DNA of 6,169 bases from an uncultured Ruminococcus sp. GTDB taxonomy: Bacteria > Bacillota > Clostridia > Oscillospirales > CAG-272. Position 1 is the stretch's first letter; each line of letters starts with the position of its first letter. The DNA lies in contig CACZOH010000056.1 in the NCBI GenBank assembly GCA_902782785.1, positions 1 to 6,169 of the forward strand, in the 5' to 3' direction. A program made the position numbers and the translations under genes. The notes beneath the pieces are model-generated. The model was given only the letters and a program-made list of their open reading frames with translations. It was not told where the DNA came from and did not search any database. Below, piece after piece: positions 1 through 6,116 of this stretch.

Positions 1-416
1 AGAGCGCCGATGTATTCGGGCTTGTTGTGCGCCACACCGTATAAAAACGCTCTTGCCGCTTCCTTTTTATCAATACTTTTCACAAGTTCCTTTGCGTATC
101 TTACCGCCTTTTCGTGCGGGTATTTTTTCTCGCACAGCTTCAGAGTTCCCTCGGCAATGGCGGGAAAATATTTGTCCGTCGGCGACAGCCAGAAATCCCT
201 GAAACGCAGGCCGCTGAAGTCCTTAAGCAGTTTAAGCGACCGCGCTTTATCACACGGCCTGCACGGCTCTTTTTCGTACTTTTTTACGTTCTCGGACAAA
301 TCCGCCTCCGCGTCAAAGCCGTGCCGTTTCTCCGCCGCGCGCCTCGCGCCCGGAAGCCAGAACATTTGCTCCATTTCGTACACGTCTTCTCTGTTATAAA
401 TCTTTTCTTCTTTCAT
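1..416 (-). CDS. Hypothetical protein, 3' end cut off by window edge
   Basis: This is an open minus-strand frame from an ATG at 416 that runs off the left edge; 138 complete codons are visible. A good GGAGG (421-425) sits four bases before the ATG, which supports this start. The protein begins MKEEKIYNREDVYEMEQMFW and is hydrophilic, rich in Lys, Glu and Arg, and apparently mostly helical. It has no signal peptide or membrane segment. A CxxC pair (Cys52 and Cys55, in EPCRPCDKA) and a third cysteine (Cys95) are visible. A CxxC could bind metal or be redox active, but one pair without a clear partner does not prove either. I do not recognise the family. The gene has the same orientation as the operon to its right but is separated from it by a terminator and about 375 non-coding bases, so it is probably a separate transcription unit. 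I see no convincing promoter in the 27 bases between its start and the repeat element at 444. Confidence 0.8.
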   Translation of the reverse strand, partial: MKEEKIYNREDVYEMEQMFWLPGARRAAEKRHGFDAEADLSENVKKYEKEPCRPCDKARSLKLLKDFSGLRFRDFWLSPTDKYFPAIAEGTLKLCEKKYPHEKAVRYAKELVKSIDKKEAARAFLYGVAHNKPEYIGA

Positions 417-484
417 TTTTCCTCCGTTATTTCGAGTTCTTGTGGGGTCGCCCACCCGCGAACCCTCACCGATCGCCAGTGCGC

Positions 485-517
485 CCCCTCAATCTCTATT
501 GGAGATTGTGGGAGGGG
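485..517. other. Bulged hairpin inside the intergenic element
   Basis: The inner stem pairs AATCTC (491-496) with GAGATT (502-507) around a five-base loop. The outer stem pairs CCCCTC (485-490) with GAGGGG (512-517), leaving a four-base bulge (508-511) on one side. That gives twelve base pairs in all. The outer 3' arm is shared with the G-run series at 510-534. Confidence 0.55.
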
Positions 518-534
518 AACAGGGGGTTTGGGGG
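510..534 (+). other. Putative G-quadruplex motif
   Basis: Four G-runs on the plus strand (510-512, 514-517, 522-526 and 530-534) are separated by loops A, AACA and TTT. This satisfies the canonical rule of four runs of at least three G with loops of one to seven bases. The first two runs overlap the 3' arm of the hairpin at 485-517, so the two folds exclude each other. Actual folding is not shown by sequence alone. Confidence 0.55.
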
Positions 535-557
535 TTGACGAGCCTTGCGCTTCCAAA

Positions 558-612
558 GGGGTTCCCCGACGCGAACTTGAGAGCGTTGGGGGTTCCCGCC
601 GGTGGAAGATCA
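558..612. repeat. Internal direct repeat, copy 1
   Basis: This copy begins GGGGTTCCCCGACGCGAA (558-575). It matches 17 of 18 bases of the second copy at 715-732, and similarity continues more loosely through a GGGGGTTC core to the GATC-like end. The second copy forms the right terminal repeat of the element, so the element seems to contain a duplicated end. Confidence 0.55.
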
Positions 613-640
613 AGCAAGGCGAGGAAAGCGCAGCGGTCGA

Positions 641-682
641 AAGAAATCAAGTTAAGCCTCGGCAGAGGCACGCAGATTTCTT
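641..682. other. Nested hairpin inside the intergenic element
   Basis: AAGAAATC (641-648) pairs with GATTTCTT (675-682). Within this stem, GCCTC (656-660) pairs with GAGGC (665-669) around the loop GGCA. Nested pairing of this kind suggests that the element is selected, or was propagated, as a folding unit rather than as a coding sequence. Confidence 0.45.
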
Positions 683-714
683 CGGGCACCGCAAGCGGGC
701 TTGAGGAGTGGCCC

Positions 715-762
715 GGGGTTCCCCGCCGCGAAAAGCGGTGGGGGTTCACGGGTGGGCGATCC
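715..762. repeat. Internal direct repeat, copy 2 (overlaps right terminal repeat)
   Basis: This copy begins GGGGTTCCCCGCCGCGAA (715-732) and continues into the right-hand inverted terminal repeat. Compared with copy 1 at 558-612 it is several bases shorter in the middle, and the two share the GGGGGTTC core. Confidence 0.55.
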
Positions 763-793
763 CCAAATTCGTTGCGTCAGCAACACCTTTTTA

Positions 794-822
794 CAAAAAC
801 AAAAGGCGGAAGATTCCGCCTT
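794..822 (-). terminator. Rho-independent terminator of the ABC operon
   Basis: On the minus strand, a perfect 9-base inverted repeat (814-822 with 803-811, arms AAGGCGGAA and TTCCGCCTT) is followed directly by a T-rich tract (TTTTGTTTTTG, from about 804 down to 794). It lies seven bases after the TGA stop of the DUF4340 gene. The plus strand has no matching T-tract after the hairpin, so it should work mainly on leftward transcription. This marks the end of the four-gene operon. Confidence 0.88.
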
Positions 823-828
823 GTTGTA

Positions 829-2691
829 TCAGTTGTCCGCGTTCGGGTCTACCGCGACGTATGACAAAAGCTTATCGGCGTCAGAGACGAGCTTTCTTAT
901 CATCGAGCGGAGGACGTAGAATTCGCCCTTGTCGTTTATCGTCATAAAACAGCGGCGCTCCGAATACGAATAGAATTTATACGTTCTGACGGACTTGTCC
1001 CTGAATGTGACCTCAAGCGTCAGAAGCAGGGCTCTTTCGCTGTCCGCGGGCTCCTCGACGAAGTCCTCGCGGTTCACGCTCAGTATCGTCTGATAGAACT
1101 TCCTGAAATTTCTTATGCCGTGATTCGTTCCGACTTCCTTGTCGTCGCCCTTGAAGACCGTTCTGCCGTTTGCGCTCTCGACGGCGACAAGATCGTCGCC
1201 CGTTCCCGTCAGCTCAAAGTCGTACGCTTTGTCAGCCGTTTCTATCTTTATGCGGCTCACCTTGTCTATATTTACGCTGAAAACGGGCTTGTCAAGATAG
1301 TCCATAAGCGGCCAGTCGAGGAACGATAAGGACGAAGCTTCCATCCTCGCTATCGTATCGAACAGCATCGAGGCGACGTAATAGTATTCCGACCCGTCCT
1401 CTCCGTGCTGTTTTTCGGAAATGGACACCATAACGTCCATATCTCCCTCCGTCTTGGACCTGTACGTGTAGTACACGTCGTGAGCGGGTTTTGCAAGCCC
1501 GTATTTTTCCGCGATCTCGGGCTTCATCACGTAATCGTATTCCTCCTCGCCCTTCTCGTTGAGGACAGGATCTCCGTTTTCGTCCTTGAGCTTGACCACG
1601 TCGTAAATATTGTATTCAAGCAGCTCCGAACCCGTCATATTGACTATCTGACCGAGAAGCGACGTCATTTTCTGCGTTGACGCGTCGTATTCCACGGGCT
1701 GCGTCACAACGTACGGCACCGTCACGCCGTACTGCTCCACGCCGGGCACGTTCGCCTCCGCATCCTGATATCCGATCCTTGCGAAAAGCTCGCCGTTCTT
1801 CAATATTATTATATGGGAGATATTCGTAAGATACGAGTTGTCCTCTATCGGATACGTGAGTATCGGCGTGAGGAGCGATTTTACGTCCGCAAGAAGCGTG
1901 TCCTTGATCGACTGCTCAAGTATATAGACTATATCTCTGCCGTCCACCATACAGTAGTAGTATTTTTCCGTCAGGGACGGTTTTCCGATATAGATTTTAT
2001 ATGACTTTGCGGGATTGTCGTCGGTTTTTCTCGTCGTTATGATATAATACGCTTTATCGTCGTTTTCGCCGAGTCCGTAATCCTCAAGCGGGGCGCGCTC
2101 CTCGCCCGGCAGAAATCTGTCGGAGATTATCGGGAAGCCCGCCGCCACGACGAGCTGAGAGAAAAGCTCCTCGTTATACGGCGTCCCCTCGAGCCCGAGG
2201 AAGCAGAAAGCCCCGTGTTCGGCGTTATAATACGCCGTATAGTCTCCGTAGCTGTTATGGACCTCGATCGACTGGATCTGCTCACGCGGGATCTGTCCGA
2301 ACATCAGAACGCGCTTGCTTCCGGACAGCGCCTCGTCATAGTACAGCTCGGGCGGCTGTTCCACCGTCGTTTTGAACCAGCCGGGCGCGAATATCGCGAC
2401 GAGCAGGACCGCGGCGGCTATGACCGCGGAGATGACTATGATGAGCGTGATCTTTTTGGAGCTCTCCGTCTTCGTCTTCTTCTCCGTGTCGGCTTTTTTC
2501 GTCTTGCCGAACGTGGAAAGCTTCATTTTGGGCGGCTCCTCTTCCTCCCCGGCGCCGAGATCCTCTCCGTATTCGGAGTATTCCCCGCCGTACATTATTT
2601 TGTGCAGCTCGGAATCCGTCTCGTTTATTTCCTCGTCGGGATTCTGTATCTCTTCTTCCTCTCCGACGTTTGTTTTTTCGTTATCTGTCAT
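829..2691 (-). CDS. DUF4340 domain-containing membrane-anchored protein
   Basis: The protein has 620 residues and is the last gene of the ABC operon. Residues 1-80 are hydrophilic and predicted cytoplasmic. The first 52 include 20 Asp/Glu, while residues 55-80 hold ten lysines. A single membrane segment (about 81-101, ITLIIVISAVIAAAVLLVAI) anchors a roughly 515-residue extracytoplasmic region. That region carries DUF4340-type features: repeated beta-strand openings (about 138, 291 and 478), YGL turns (205-207 and 397-399), and Tyr-rich strands followed by a helix (about 230-274, 405-455 and 570-609). I read it as about three degenerate copies of one module. DUF4340 proteins are commonly encoded beside GldG-like ABC components; their biochemical role is unknown. 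The ATG lies one base after the upstream stop, with only a weak purine-rich stretch ahead, so translation is probably coupled to the GldG-like gene. The family and context are secure, the function is not. Confidence 0.88.
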   Translation of the reverse strand: MTDNEKTNVGEEEEIQNPDEEINETDSELHKIMYGGEYSEYGEDLGAGEEEEPPKMKLSTFGKTKKADTEKKTKTESSKKITLIIVISAVIAAAVLLVAIFAPGWFKTTVEQPPELYYDEALSGSKRVLMFGQIPREQIQSIEVHNSYGDYTAYYNAEHGAFCFLGLEGTPYNEELFSQLVVAAGFPIISDRFLPGEERAPLEDYGLGENDDKAYYIITTRKTDDNPAKSYKIYIGKPSLTEKYYYCMVDGRDIVYILEQSIKDTLLADVKSLLTPILTYPIEDNSYLTNISHIIILKNGELFARIGYQDAEANVPGVEQYGVTVPYVVTQPVEYDASTQKMTSLLGQIVNMTGSELLEYNIYDVVKLKDENGDPVLNEKGEEEYDYVMKPEIAEKYGLAKPAHDVYYTYRSKTEGDMDVMVSISEKQHGEDGSEYYYVASMLFDTIARMEASSLSFLDWPLMDYLDKPVFSVNIDKVSRIKIETADKAYDFELTGTGDDLVAVESANGRTVFKGDDKEVGTNHGIRNFRKFYQTILSVNREDFVEEPADSERALLLTLEVTFRDKSVRTYKFYSYSERRCFMTINDKGEFYVLRSMIRKLVSDADKLLSYVAVDPNADN

Positions 2692-2692
2692 A

Positions 2693-4282
2693 TCAGTGTC
2701 TCTTTCTTCTTACCACGACGACCGTGCCTATGCCGAGCGTTACGACGGGCATCACGACCGCGAGAACTATCGTCCAGCCTCTTACGGCGTTGCTCGTAAC
2801 GGATGTCAGACCGTAATCCTCAAGACGCTTGTAGTCTATATTGACGGGCATCTTGATAAGCGGTATCCTCGTGAGCAGGACGTTTAAAATTCCTCTGTTT
2901 GCGTACGCCTGCGAGCCGCAGTATTTGAGCATTTCGGGACATCCGCACGTCAGAACGTACGAATAATAATCCTCGTTGTTTTCGTATTTCAGCTTGCTCG
3001 AGACGACAAACAGGTCGAAGCCGTCCGCTTTCCCGACGTCGGACGGGCTGAGAACGTCCGTATCCGACGCGTACGCCTTCGCCTGCGGCGAGGTGCGGAA
3101 CGAGCTTGTTATCATCATGGACGACGTTTCGTCCCTCTCGGAGAAAAGTATCTGCACGGGCGCGGCGTGCTGGAATTTCGTGCGCAGATTTCTGTAATTC
3201 TGCTGTACGGAAGCGCCGAGCCCCTCTGTCGTATAGACGACCGAGAAGCTTCTGTTGTCCGCGGAAAGCGTGTTTACGCCGTCCTCTATCGTGTGCGTCG
3301 TCCGTACCCTGACGCCCCATTCCTCAAGATAGTGGCTCAGGTTCGTGTATTCGTAGCCCGTCGGTCCGAGAAACACCATTATCGAGCCGTGGCGCGAGAC
3401 AAAGTCCGCTATCCTGTCAAGCTCGCTCGTGCCCTCAAGCGACGAAAGCTCTTTTCCTATAAAATCGCGCTGCGGGTCGAGTATGACGACAAGGCGGCAG
3501 TCCGGATCGAGCTCCTCTTTGGCGAGGTCTGAATATTTTATCCTGAAGCCCAGCTCGTCGAACATATTCATAAAGTCGACGTACTGGTTGTTTTTGTCGG
3601 ACGGCGCTTCGCCTATCGGCTCTCCGTGCCCCGTCGTGAAGACGACAACGGGCTGTTCGACGCCCGCAAGCTGCAGAAACGCGAGCAGGAAGCGGCGTTC
3701 GCCGTTGAAGCCGACCGTTTTGTTGTCGGACGTCGTGAAGAACGAATTGAGCGAATATACGAGCGGGAGCGCGGCTTCCTCTCCGTTTTCGCCCTCGTAC
3801 GTGCTTTCTATTATGACGTTGGAGGACAGCCATTCCGTACCCGCCGTCAGCTGTTTGTATTTTTCAAACTGCGCGGGATATTTGAACGAGTCGAAATATT
3901 CTACGGTTATATCGGGTATCTCGTTATTCGCGTCCTCCTCTTTGGACGCCTTGCTGAACTGTGTGGCGGTCAGATACACCATGAACATCTGGGCGTTTGC
4001 GCGTATCGTATCCTCGGGGACAGCGAATTTTATCGTTATGGGCGCCTTTACCTGTTTAAGATACTCTTTCGCCGTATCGGAAAGAGTGAATATGCCGGAG
4101 CCCGTCAGGTCGACATAAAGGTTGTTCGTCCTTATCACGGACGTTATTATCACGTTTGCGATTATCACCACGGCTATAACGACCGCGGAAAGAGCGACGG
4201 ACAGACCGCCGTATTTGAGGCGGCGTTTGAGCTGTATTTTCTTCGCCTGAGTTTCGGCGGCGTTTACGTTTTTGTTTTTCAT
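2693..4282 (-). CDS. GldG-family ABC transporter auxiliary protein (ABC_transp_aux type)
   Basis: The protein has 529 residues. A Lys-rich cytoplasmic start is followed by a membrane segment (about 26-50). The family's characteristic opening comes next (VDLTGSGIFTLSDTAKEYL, 57-75), leading into PITIKFAVP (81-89), which resembles the usual 'dlT..k.ysLs..T...L..l..pv.v' pattern. A large extracytoplasmic region contains the family TGHGEP motif (217-222) and an alpha/beta core with strands such as RLVVILDP (263-270) and GSIMVFLGP (299-307). A C-terminal membrane segment (about 502-524) ends in RRKRH, putting both ends inside the cell. The start is bounded by an in-frame TAA three codons upstream (4289-4291). 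A Shine-Dalgarno-like AAAGGA (4295-4300) sits rather far, 12 bases, from the ATG. It lies 23 bases after the permease stop. In Bacteroidota the named relative GldG works with GldA and GldF in gliding. Nothing here indicates gliding, so a general ABC exporter accessory role is inferred. Confidence 0.9.
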   Translation of the reverse strand: MKNKNVNAAETQAKKIQLKRRLKYGGLSVALSAVVIAVVIIANVIITSVIRTNNLYVDLTGSGIFTLSDTAKEYLKQVKAPITIKFAVPEDTIRANAQMFMVYLTATQFSKASKEEDANNEIPDITVEYFDSFKYPAQFEKYKQLTAGTEWLSSNVIIESTYEGENGEEAALPLVYSLNSFFTTSDNKTVGFNGERRFLLAFLQLAGVEQPVVVFTTGHGEPIGEAPSDKNNQYVDFMNMFDELGFRIKYSDLAKEELDPDCRLVVILDPQRDFIGKELSSLEGTSELDRIADFVSRHGSIMVFLGPTGYEYTNLSHYLEEWGVRVRTTHTIEDGVNTLSADNRSFSVVYTTEGLGASVQQNYRNLRTKFQHAAPVQILFSERDETSSMMITSSFRTSPQAKAYASDTDVLSPSDVGKADGFDLFVVSSKLKYENNEDYYSYVLTCGCPEMLKYCGSQAYANRGILNVLLTRIPLIKMPVNIDYKRLEDYGLTSVTSNAVRGWTIVLAVVMPVVTLGIGTVVVVRRKRH

Positions 4283-4305
4283 TATCCGTTACCGTCCTTT
4301 CTTCA

Positions 4306-5013
4306 TCAGGCCCAGCGCCGCCGCTCATAAACGCGGACGGTGAGGAAGAGGAATACGAAGGATATCGAAGCGTAGTACACGAGCGCCGACCAGTCTATGA
4401 CGCCGTACGTAAAGTACGTAAAGCGGTTGAAGACGGAGAAGAAGTCGAGCACGGCGCGCAGCGGCGCGAAGCCGATGCCGCTCGAATACATACCGATAAC
4501 GAGGAACAGCGCTATCGCGGCTATCGTCGTCACCGCGGCGACAAGCTGGTTTTCCGTCAGGCACGACATGAACACGCCGACCGCTATGAACGCGGAGCCC
4601 ACGAGCAGGACGGAGATCACGTTGCCTATTATGACCGCCGTGTTCTGATTGCCGTAAAGGTAAAGCGGTATCAGGTTGACGCAGGAGATAAGGAACGTTG
4701 AGACGAAGACCGTCAGCGCCGCAAGGAATTTTGCGGAAACTATGCCGAGAAGCGAAACGGGGCTCGTCAGAAGCAGGACCTCGGTACGAAGACGCTTTTC
4801 ATCCGCAAACAGCTTCATCGTAAGAAGCGGTATAAGGATGGCGAAAGCGATCATTACGAACGTATAATACGTCGTGACGTTCGCGTTCTCGCCCTGAGAC
4901 AGCGTGGTAAGCACAAAGATTACGCTTGACACGAGTAAGAATGTGGCGATGAAAACGTAGCCGATGAAGGTGGTGAAATACGCCTTCATCTCACGTTTGT
5001 ATACAGCAAGCAT
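4306..5013 (-). CDS. ABC-2 type transporter permease (GldF/NosY-like)
   Basis: The protein has 235 residues with about six membrane segments (roughly 16-38, 50-68, 92-116, 127-149, 158-178 and 207-227), typical of short ABC-2 permeases. The amphipathic start (MLAVYKREMKAYFTT) resembles the coupling helix seen in this family. The cytoplasmic loop LLTMKLFADEKRLRTEVLLL (63-82) followed by TSPVS is the conserved 'M-l-f-a-E-E-k-r-G-T-E-L-L' region. The ending FTYGVIDWSALVYY (201-214) to YERRRW (229-234) is also typical of GldF-like permeases. It should dimerise in the membrane and be driven by the ATPase encoded just upstream. The start is well supported by AAGGAGG at 5021-5027, seven bases before the ATG; the ATPase stop codon overlaps this ribosome site. 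Substrate cannot be read from sequence. Confidence 0.92.
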   Translation of the reverse strand: MLAVYKREMKAYFTTFIGYVFIATFLLVSSVIFVLTTLSQGENANVTTYYTFVMIAFAILIPLLTMKLFADEKRLRTEVLLLTSPVSLLGIVSAKFLAALTVFVSTFLISCVNLIPLYLYGNQNTAVIIGNVISVLLVGSAFIAVGVFMSCLTENQLVAAVTTIAAIALFLVIGMYSSGIGFAPLRAVLDFFSVFNRFTYFTYGVIDWSALVYYASISFVFLFLTVRVYERRRWA

Positions 5014-5020
5014 GATGTTT

Positions 5021-5028
5021 CCTCCTTA
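5021..5028 (-). promoter_or_regulatory. Shine-Dalgarno of the permease overlapping the ATPase stop codon
   Basis: On the minus strand the string TAAGGAGG contains the TAA stop of the ATPase (5026-5028) and a strong AAGGAGG ribosome binding site (5021-5027), seven bases before the permease ATG at 5013. A ribosome terminating on the ATPase would sit on this site, which favours linked translation of the two core subunits. Confidence 0.85.
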
Positions 5029-5952
5029 TTTCGTCAACGCTATGAAAATGTCTTCAAGCGACGCGCCGACCGTGCTCATCTCAAGTATCGGCCAGCGTTT
5101 TTCCGCAAGCGCGTAGAATAAAGTTTTGCGCAGATCATAACCCTTTTTGCACTGCACCATGAAAAGCGAAGAGCCGTCCTTTGACGAGGAGAGATATTCT
5201 ATCTTCGCCGCGCCCTCTGTCTTGCGCAGAAACGCGAGCGCCTCGCCCTTGGGCGCAAGTATCTGTATGGTAAAACGGCGGTTCTCGTCTGCGAGAGAAT
5301 TTATGTTGTCCGTCTTTTCGTCGGCGATGAGTTTGCCGCGGTCGATTATGAGTATCCTGCCGCAGACCGCCTGCACCTCGGGCAGGATGTGCGTGGAAAG
5401 GATTATCGTGTGATCCTCGGACAGCGTGCGTATAAGCTCGCGTATCTCTATTATCTGCCTCGGGTCGAGCCCTATCGTCGGCTCGTCGAAAATAAGGATC
5501 TTCGGGTTGGATACGAGCGCGCCCGCTATGCCGACGCGCTGTTTGAAGCCCTTTGAGAGCTGACCTATGAGCCTCTTTTCCATCTCGGGCAGACCCATAA
5601 CGGAAATTATCTCGTCTATATGCTCGCGCCGGTTCAGCTGACAGCGTTTGAGGTCGTATATGAAATTCAGATATTCGCGCGTCGTCATATCGTAGTAAAG
5701 GGGCGGCTGTTCGGGCAGAAAGCCTATAAGACGCTTCGCCTCCGACGGCTTTTCAAGTATGTCTATCCCGTCTATCTCGCACTTGCCGGAGGTGGAGGAG
5801 AGATAGCCCGTGAGCATATTCATCGTGGTGGATTTGCCCGCGCCGTTCGGACCGAGAAATCCCACGACCTCCCCCTCGCCTACGGTGAACGAAATGTCGT
5901 TCACGGCGGGGTTCTGACCGTAGTACTTTGTTAAGTGTTCAATCTTTATCAT
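5026..5952 (-). CDS. ABC transporter ATP-binding protein (GldA/CcmA-like)
   Basis: The protein has 308 residues and is the first gene of the operon. All nucleotide-binding motifs are intact: Walker A GPNGAGKST (34-42), Q-loop Gln82 (in LPEQPPLYY), signature LSKGFKQR (132-139), Walker B ILIFDEP (152-158) with catalytic Glu157, D-loop GLD (161-163) and switch His188 (in STHIL). After the ATPase core, about 100 residues form an extra C-terminal domain ending SLEDIFIALTK, the usual ending for ATPases paired with ABC-2 permeases. It should hydrolyse ATP in the cytoplasm to power the adjacent permease. AAAGGA (5960-5965) lies seven bases before the ATG. The LSKGF variant of the signature, in place of LSGGQ, is common in this branch. 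Direction is inferred to be export because the system has no periplasmic-type solute-binding protein gene. Confidence 0.95.
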   Translation of the reverse strand: MIKIEHLTKYYGQNPAVNDISFTVGEGEVVGFLGPNGAGKSTTMNMLTGYLSSTSGKCEIDGIDILEKPSEAKRLIGFLPEQPPLYYDMTTREYLNFIYDLKRCQLNRREHIDEIISVMGLPEMEKRLIGQLSKGFKQRVGIAGALVSNPKILIFDEPTIGLDPRQIIEIRELIRTLSEDHTIILSTHILPEVQAVCGRILIIDRGKLIADEKTDNINSLADENRRFTIQILAPKGEALAFLRKTEGAAKIEYLSSSKDGSSLFMVQCKKGYDLRKTLFYALAEKRWPILEMSTVGASLEDIFIALTK

Positions 5953-5995
5953 TTTATCGTCCTTTCTTTTCCCGAAAACGAGTAAAGATACTAAT

Positions 5996-6031
5996 TCATC
6001 TTATTGTAGCATACATATATAAAAAAATCTT
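5996..6031 (-). promoter_or_regulatory. Probable sigma-A type extended -10 promoter of the ABC operon
   Basis: On the minus strand, TACAAT (6003-6008) is preceded by TGC (6009-6011), giving an extended -10 element TGCTACAAT. A poor -35 candidate, AAGATT (6026-6031), lies 17 bases upstream. Transcription would start near 5996, about 44 bases before the ATPase ATG at 5952. The spacer is a T-run plus alternating AT, in an AT-rich stretch that contrasts with the GC-rich genes. The weak -35 suggests dependence on the extended -10 or on upstream contacts. Confidence 0.65.
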
Positions 6032-6044
6032 ACATTATAATTTT

Positions 6045-6076
6045 AAAGAATAAAGAAGAAAGAAAAAAGAATAAAG
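6045..6076. repeat. Direct repeat upstream of the operon promoter
   Basis: AAAGAATAAAG occurs at 6045-6055 and again at 6066-6076, exactly 21 bases apart (two helical turns). The whole stretch is nearly all purine on the plus strand. It may be a low-complexity duplication, an UP-like AT-rich region, or a paired protein-binding site. Sequence alone cannot decide. Confidence 0.4.
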
Positions 6077-6088
6077 CCCGCGCCGTCA

Positions 6089-6116
6089 TGCCGACTGTTC
6101 TTAAGGACAGTCGGCA
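6089..6116. other. Strong 12-bp hairpin with TTAA loop
   Basis: TGCCGACTGT (6089-6098) pairs perfectly with ACAGTCGGCA (6107-6116). A T-G wobble and a C-G pair extend the stem to a TTAA tetraloop (6101-6104). No T-run follows closely on either strand; on the minus strand the T-rich tract starts only about 14 bases later, after a GC-rich gap. It is therefore a poor intrinsic terminator and is better seen as the end unit of the hairpin series to its right. Confidence 0.6.

Larger units (their letters stand above)
444..764. repeat. GC-rich intergenic element with terminal inverted repeats (MITE-like or structured RNA)
   Basis: The ends are near-perfect inverted repeats. Bases 444-470 (GGGGTCGCCCACCCGCGAAC then CCTCACC) match the reverse complement of 737-764 with two substitutions and one single-base gap. 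The interior is GC-rich and structured. It has a hairpin at 485-517, a direct repeat (558-612 against 715-762), and a stem at 641-648/675-682 enclosing a smaller hairpin at 656-669. No transposase or credible gene lies inside, and I see no clear target-site duplication at the borders. The layout fits a small non-autonomous mobile element or a dispersed structured intergenic repeat. I infer that class from structure alone. The element fills most of the 417-793 gap between the operon terminator and the start of the left-hand gene. Confidence 0.6.

Noticed and set aside
489..749. An 86-codon minus-strand frame (and a 66-codon one at 413-613) inside the intergenic element
   Set aside because: No Shine-Dalgarno, Pro/Ser-rich low-quality composition, and the frame lies wholly within inverted and direct repeats. 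Open frames occur on both strands here because GC-rich DNA has few stops. Automated callers may still label it hypothetical.
771..791. Possible plus-strand terminator (GTTGC-GTCA-GCAAC followed by ACCTTTTT)
   Set aside because: The stem is only 5 bp and no plus-strand gene precedes it. It could only matter if the intergenic element were transcribed rightward, for which there is no evidence.
4056..4328. A 90-codon minus-strand frame overlapping the permease end and GldG-like start
   Set aside because: It is an Arg-rich out-of-frame reading of the GldG-like start region, with no homology features; the frame with the VDLT...LSDT opening is the real one.
3429..4330. Long plus-strand frames (up to 234 codons) opposite the GldG-like gene, and similar ones opposite the DUF4340 gene near 2215-2887
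   Set aside because: They are antisense to well-supported genes with clear family motifs, lack ribosome sites, and have Arg- or Ser-rich translations typical of mirrored GC-rich codons.
829..5952. A gliding motility locus
   Set aside because: Only the ABC-type components resemble GldA, GldF and GldG; no other gliding genes are present, and these families are widespread in non-gliding bacteria.
6060..6116. Intrinsic terminator on the minus strand at the 12-bp hairpin
   Set aside because: The hairpin is strong, but the T-rich tract begins after a gap of about 14 GC-rich bases, too far for standard intrinsic termination.
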